Under the pieces are notes generated by a model. It was not told the origin of the DNA, searched no databases, and saw only the letters and a list, made by a program, of their open reading frames with translations. Positions 12,960 through 16,085 of a stretch of 16,085 nucleotides of DNA are shown piece after piece. The translations under genes and the position numbers were made by a program. This DNA is from Bacteroidota bacterium (GTDB lineage: Bacteria; Bacteroidota; Bacteroidia; M30B66): NCBI GenBank assembly GCA_947497195.1, contig CANMGM010000020.1, positions 1 through 16,085 on the forward strand, read 5' to 3'. Positions within the stretch are counted from its first letter, which is position 1; each line of letters begins with the position of its first letter.

Positions 12960-15425
12960 ATGATGTTTGAAACTTGCAGAAAACCACACTTTTGGACAGT
13001 ACTTCTCTACTTTTTTTCACTAAGTGCAGTTGCCCAGATAGAGCGGGCAACCATATCCGGAATTGTGAAATCGAAGGAGGGGGAAGCTCTGCTTTCGGTT
13101 GCTGTTTACACCAAAGGATCAGAAACTTCAGGCGTTGTAAGCAAATTAGATGGCAGTTATTCACTCGAAGTAATGCCCGGAACACGCACGATTGTTTTCC
13201 GTCAATTGGGATACACAACGTTAGAAAAGACAATCGAAATAAAACCGAACGAGAAATTAAAACTGGACGCTGTACTCGAATCATCTTCGACCGAGCTTGA
13301 AACCTTCGTAACAACTGCCGGAAAATACGAACAGAATATCGAACGCCTTACCGTTAGTGTTGAGGTTTTGCGCCCAAACATCATCGAAAACAAGAATACA
13401 ACAACCATAGAAACAGCGCTGCAGCAGGTTCCCGGAGTTAGCATTGTGGATGCCGAACCGCAGATCCGTTCAGGTAGTGGTTACAGCTTCGGTGCCGGCA
13501 GCCGTGTTATGATTTTGGTGGATGATTTACCCTTACTTTCGGGCGATGCCGGCCGACCAAGCTGGGGTTTCATTCCGGTCGAAAATATTGAGCAGGTTGA
13601 GGTAATCAAAGGCGCATCGTCTGTTTTATATGGCTCGGCGGCGTTAAGTGGTGTGTTGAATATCCGTACAGCGTATCCGCGCGAAAAGCCGCAAACCAAG
13701 TTCAATGTGTTTTCGGGGGTATACAACAATCCCAAGAACAAGGAAGCCATTTACTGGGGATCGAACAATCCGACCTATAATGGAATCAACTTTTTCCATT
13801 CGCGGCAAATCGGCAATCTTGATCTGGTTATTGGTGGGAATGTGTTTAACGACAATGGATACAAAGGCCCGCAGCCGGTTGATGTAACAGATACTACGTT
13901 TAATCCGTTGGCCGAGCAACGCGGCGAGTTCGAAAACCGAGCGCGCATAAACATGAACCTACGTTACCGGAGCAAGAAAATCGAGGGCTTGAATTTTGGC
14001 GTTAACTTCAATGCGATGTACTCGCGCTCAACCGGAACGCTAATCTGGTACAATGCCGGGCCGGGATTGTATCGCTCGTATCGGGGTTCCAACACGCTTA
14101 CCTTACAAGATGTTTTTTATGTAGATCCTTTCATCAATTATATTGGTAAAAAAGGCTTCCGCCATAGTTTGCGGAATCGTTTCTTTCACTTAAACAACGA
14201 TAACGACAACAACCAGGGCAACAAGAGCGATTTGGTGTACAACGAATACCAGGTGCAAAAAAATGTAGAATCGGGCTTTGCCAAAGGTTTGTTGTTTACC
14301 GCCGGGGCATTGCATTCCTACACTTTCGGAACCTCCGATTTATACAAAGGCAACTTGAGCGATACGGTCGATTTGGAAGCCAAGTCGTTTAACCGCAACA
14401 TTGCTGCCTACGCGCAGGTAGAACGCACGTTCTTCGATCGTCTTACTCTGAACGCCGGTGCCCGCTACGAACATTTTACCATCAGCAAGCCACGCTTCTT
14501 TGACGACGACAGTCTCGAAACAAGCAGCGAAGGTCGCCCGGTTTTCCGTGCCGGCATGAATATGAAACTGCATAAAGCGAGTTTTATTCGTGCTTCGTTC
14601 GGACAAGGCTATCGATTTCCAACCATGGCCGAAAAGTACATTCGCACACAGGTTGGGCCGATTCAGATTTATCCGAACGACAGTCTGAAGTCTGAAAGCT
14701 CATGGAATGCCGAAGTGGGAATCAAGCAAGGCTTCAAAGTGGGCTCATTTAAAGGCTATCTCGATGTGGTGTATTTCGAACAGCATTTTGAAGATAACAT
14801 CGAATTCAATTTCGGTCAATTTGGTCCGCCCGACCCAACAAAACTTTTCGGTTTGGGCTTCGCATCCTTAAACATTGGAAACACAAAGGTTACCGGTTGG
14901 GATGCATCCATTGCCGGACAGGGGAATATCGGAAAACACGGTTTCTCATTGCTTGCGGGCTATACCTACACCTTGCCTGTTGCACTTGAACCCAATAAAG
15001 CCTATCCGGTGAAGCTCGGGAATACACCATTAACCTATGCAACATCTTCATCAGATTCCACCAATTACCTGCTGAAATACCGTTTTCAGCATTTATTTAA
15101 AACCGATGTGGAATGGACATACAAGCGCTGGACAGTGGGCTTTAGCTCCCGCTACAACAGCTTTATGAATAACGTTGATAAAATTTTTGAAGACCTCGAC
15201 GAATTGTTACCGCTTTTGGGACAGCCGGCACCGGGCTTAAAAGCATACCGCGAAGCGAACAATAAAGGCGTTTGGGTTTTTGATGCGCGCGTATTGTATA
15301 AACTTAAGGATGGTTTCTCGCTGAGTTTTATCGTGAACAACCTATTGAACGAGGAGTATGCCTTGCGCCCTATGTCGATAGAGCAACCGAGAACAACCGC
15401 CGTGCAGCTTACATTTGGGTTTTAG
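12960..15425 (+). CDS. TonB-dependent outer membrane receptor with carboxypeptidase-like N-terminal domain
   Basis: This is a 22-strand barrel that imports a ligand across the outer membrane using TonB energy. From the ATG at 12960 it has 821 residues. There is a signal peptide (hydrophobic run VLLYFFSLSAVA, cleavage before Q26). A carboxypeptidase-regulatory-like beta domain (about 31-110: ISGIVKSKEGEALLSVAVY, GSYSLEVMPG) and a plug domain follow, with ALQQVPGVSIVDAEP, VMILVDDLPLL and IEQVEVIKGASSVLYGSAAL. The barrel ends in the usual terminal phenylalanine (VQLTFGF). Earlier in-frame ATGs at 12912 and 12939 are possible starts; 12912 would overlap dprA. No SusD-like partner is adjacent, so it is not a typical glycan SusCD pair. 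Siderophore, vitamin or metal are all possible ligands, and the sequence does not decide. Confidence 0.92.
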   Translation: MMFETCRKPHFWTVLLYFFSLSAVAQIERATISGIVKSKEGEALLSVAVYTKGSETSGVVSKLDGSYSLEVMPGTRTIVFRQLGYTTLEKTIEIKPNEKLKLDAVLESSSTELETFVTTAGKYEQNIERLTVSVEVLRPNIIENKNTTTIETALQQVPGVSIVDAEPQIRSGSGYSFGAGSRVMILVDDLPLLSGDAGRPSWGFIPVENIEQVEVIKGASSVLYGSAALSGVLNIRTAYPREKPQTKFNVFSGVYNNPKNKEAIYWGSNNPTYNGINFFHSRQIGNLDLVIGGNVFNDNGYKGPQPVDVTDTTFNPLAEQRGEFENRARINMNLRYRSKKIEGLNFGVNFNAMYSRSTGTLIWYNAGPGLYRSYRGSNTLTLQDVFYVDPFINYIGKKGFRHSLRNRFFHLNNDNDNNQGNKSDLVYNEYQVQKNVESGFAKGLLFTAGALHSYTFGTSDLYKGNLSDTVDLEAKSFNRNIAAYAQVERTFFDRLTLNAGARYEHFTISKPRFFDDDSLETSSEGRPVFRAGMNMKLHKASFIRASFGQGYRFPTMAEKYIRTQVGPIQIYPNDSLKSESSWNAEVGIKQGFKVGSFKGYLDVVYFEQHFEDNIEFNFGQFGPPDPTKLFGLGFASLNIGNTKVTGWDASIAGQGNIGKHGFSLLAGYTYTLPVALEPNKAYPVKLGNTPLTYATSSSDSTNYLLKYRFQHLFKTDVEWTYKRWTVGFSSRYNSFMNNVDKIFEDLDELLPLLGQPAPGLKAYREANNKGVWVFDARVLYKLKDGFSLSFIVNNLLNEEYALRPMSIEQPRTTAVQLTFGF

Positions 15426-16085
15426 GCTTTTGCTACGAGCGGGAAGCGCCGTCCGGGACCAAAAGCCTTGCGCGTAATGCGTAATACAGGCGGCATCTGG
15501 AAGCGTTTGTATTCGGCCGTATGAACAAGTTTGAGCACCCGATTTACAAGAGTCGGCTCATAGCCTTGGGCGCAGATTTCCTGTTCAGATTTATGCTGCT
15601 CAATATGTGCTTCGAGAATTGCATCCAGTAAATCGTATTCGGGGAGCGAATCAGAATCTTTTTGGTCTGGACGCAACTCGGCGCTTGGGGCTTTATCGAT
15701 GGTGTTTTGTGGGATGATTTCGCGATCGCGGTTGACGTAGTGTGCCAGTTGGTAAACCCGGGTCTTGAATACATCGCCCAGAACGGCTAAGCCGCCGCAC
15801 ATGTCGCCGTAAAGCGTTCCATAACCAACGGCGGCTTCCGATTTATTGGTGGTGTTAAGCAAGATATGGCCGAATTTATTGCTCAGCGCCATGAGCAGCA
15901 AACCACGAATTCGCGCCTGAATATTCTCTTCGGTTAAGTTGGGCGACGTTCCTTCGAACAGAGGGTTTAAAACCCGCAATGTTGCCTCAACCGGATTTGC
16001 AATTGGGAGTTTTTCCCATTTACCACCAACATTGTTGCAAAGCTCAATAGCGTCGGCAATGGAATGTTCGGATGAATATTCGGAT
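15422..16085 (-). CDS. nadE: NAD+ synthase, C-terminal part, cut by window edge
   Basis: NadE makes NAD+ from nicotinic acid adenine dinucleotide with ATP and ammonia or glutamine. The 220 visible residues are the C-terminal end. From the right edge the frame reads SEYSSEHSIADA, then ENIQARIRG, LLNTTNKSEAAVGYGTLYGD, MCGGLAVLGDVFKTRVYQLA, PSAELRPDQKDSDSLPEYD and a closing KAFGPGRRFPL. All of these are conserved in the long glutamine-dependent form, which is therefore likely, but the glutaminase domain and the SGGxDS loop lie outside the window. The frame is open to the edge; a TTG at 15979 is only an internal codon. The stop overlaps that of the TonB receptor by 4 bp. Confidence 0.95.
   Translation of the reverse strand, partial: SEYSSEHSIADAIELCNNVGGKWEKLPIANPVEATLRVLNPLFEGTSPNLTEENIQARIRGLLLMALSNKFGHILLNTTNKSEAAVGYGTLYGDMCGGLAVLGDVFKTRVYQLAHYVNRDREIIPQNTIDKAPSAELRPDQKDSDSLPEYDLLDAILEAHIEQHKSEQEICAQGYEPTLVNRVLKLVHTAEYKRFQMPPVLRITRKAFGPGRRFPLVAKA

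Overview
The window looks like a chromosomal housekeeping segment of a Bacteroidota bacterium, probably of the Cytophagales type (the order is an inference). The phylum is supported by Bacteroidota-style promoters (TTTG near -33 and TAnnTTTG near -7), by the absence of Shine-Dalgarno sequences, by a carboxypeptidase-like domain at the front of a TonB-dependent receptor, by a Bacteroidota-type LptE, and by the gene order miaB / sigma-54 activator / lptE / TPR-like protein / secG. I see no insertion sequence, prophage, CRISPR array, tRNA or rRNA. Coding density is very high and no gap without a gene reaches 300 bases.

Layout. Positions 1-1286 (minus) hold the N-terminal two thirds or so of topoisomerase I, which runs off the left edge. 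A 182-bp divergent gap with a perfect 16-bp palindrome and a good promoter separates it from a tight plus-strand operon at 1469-5779: miaB (tRNA methylthiolation), a sigma-54 activator with no sensor domain, lptE (LPS transport lipoprotein), a TPR-like protein and secG (translocase). These genes are separated by at most 11 nt or overlap. After secG lies a terminator hairpin interlocked with a second perfect inverted repeat, followed by groES-groEL (5945-7884) and a second terminator. A beta-barrel outer membrane protein and an atypical SDR follow without a gap (8006-9427). They converge on a small DUF983 protein (minus, 9403-9780). An intergenic region with a perfect CRP-type palindrome separates that gene from a divergent ABC-F ATPase (9887-11812). 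ABC-F converges on dprA (minus, 11809-12927), which is divergent from a TonB-dependent receptor (12960-15425). That receptor converges on the 3' part of nadE (minus), which runs off the right edge.

Functionally the segment combines DNA topology and uptake (topA, dprA), translation quality (miaB, ABC-F), protein folding (groESL), envelope biogenesis and export (lptE, secG, the two beta-barrel proteins) and NAD synthesis (nadE). The most interesting signals are regulatory: the interlocking inverted repeats and a possible sigma-54 promoter before groES, the CRP-like palindrome at 9827-9842, the palindrome at 1372-1387, and a four-cysteine insertion in the TOPRIM region of TopA. I did not find a clearly new multi-gene system.
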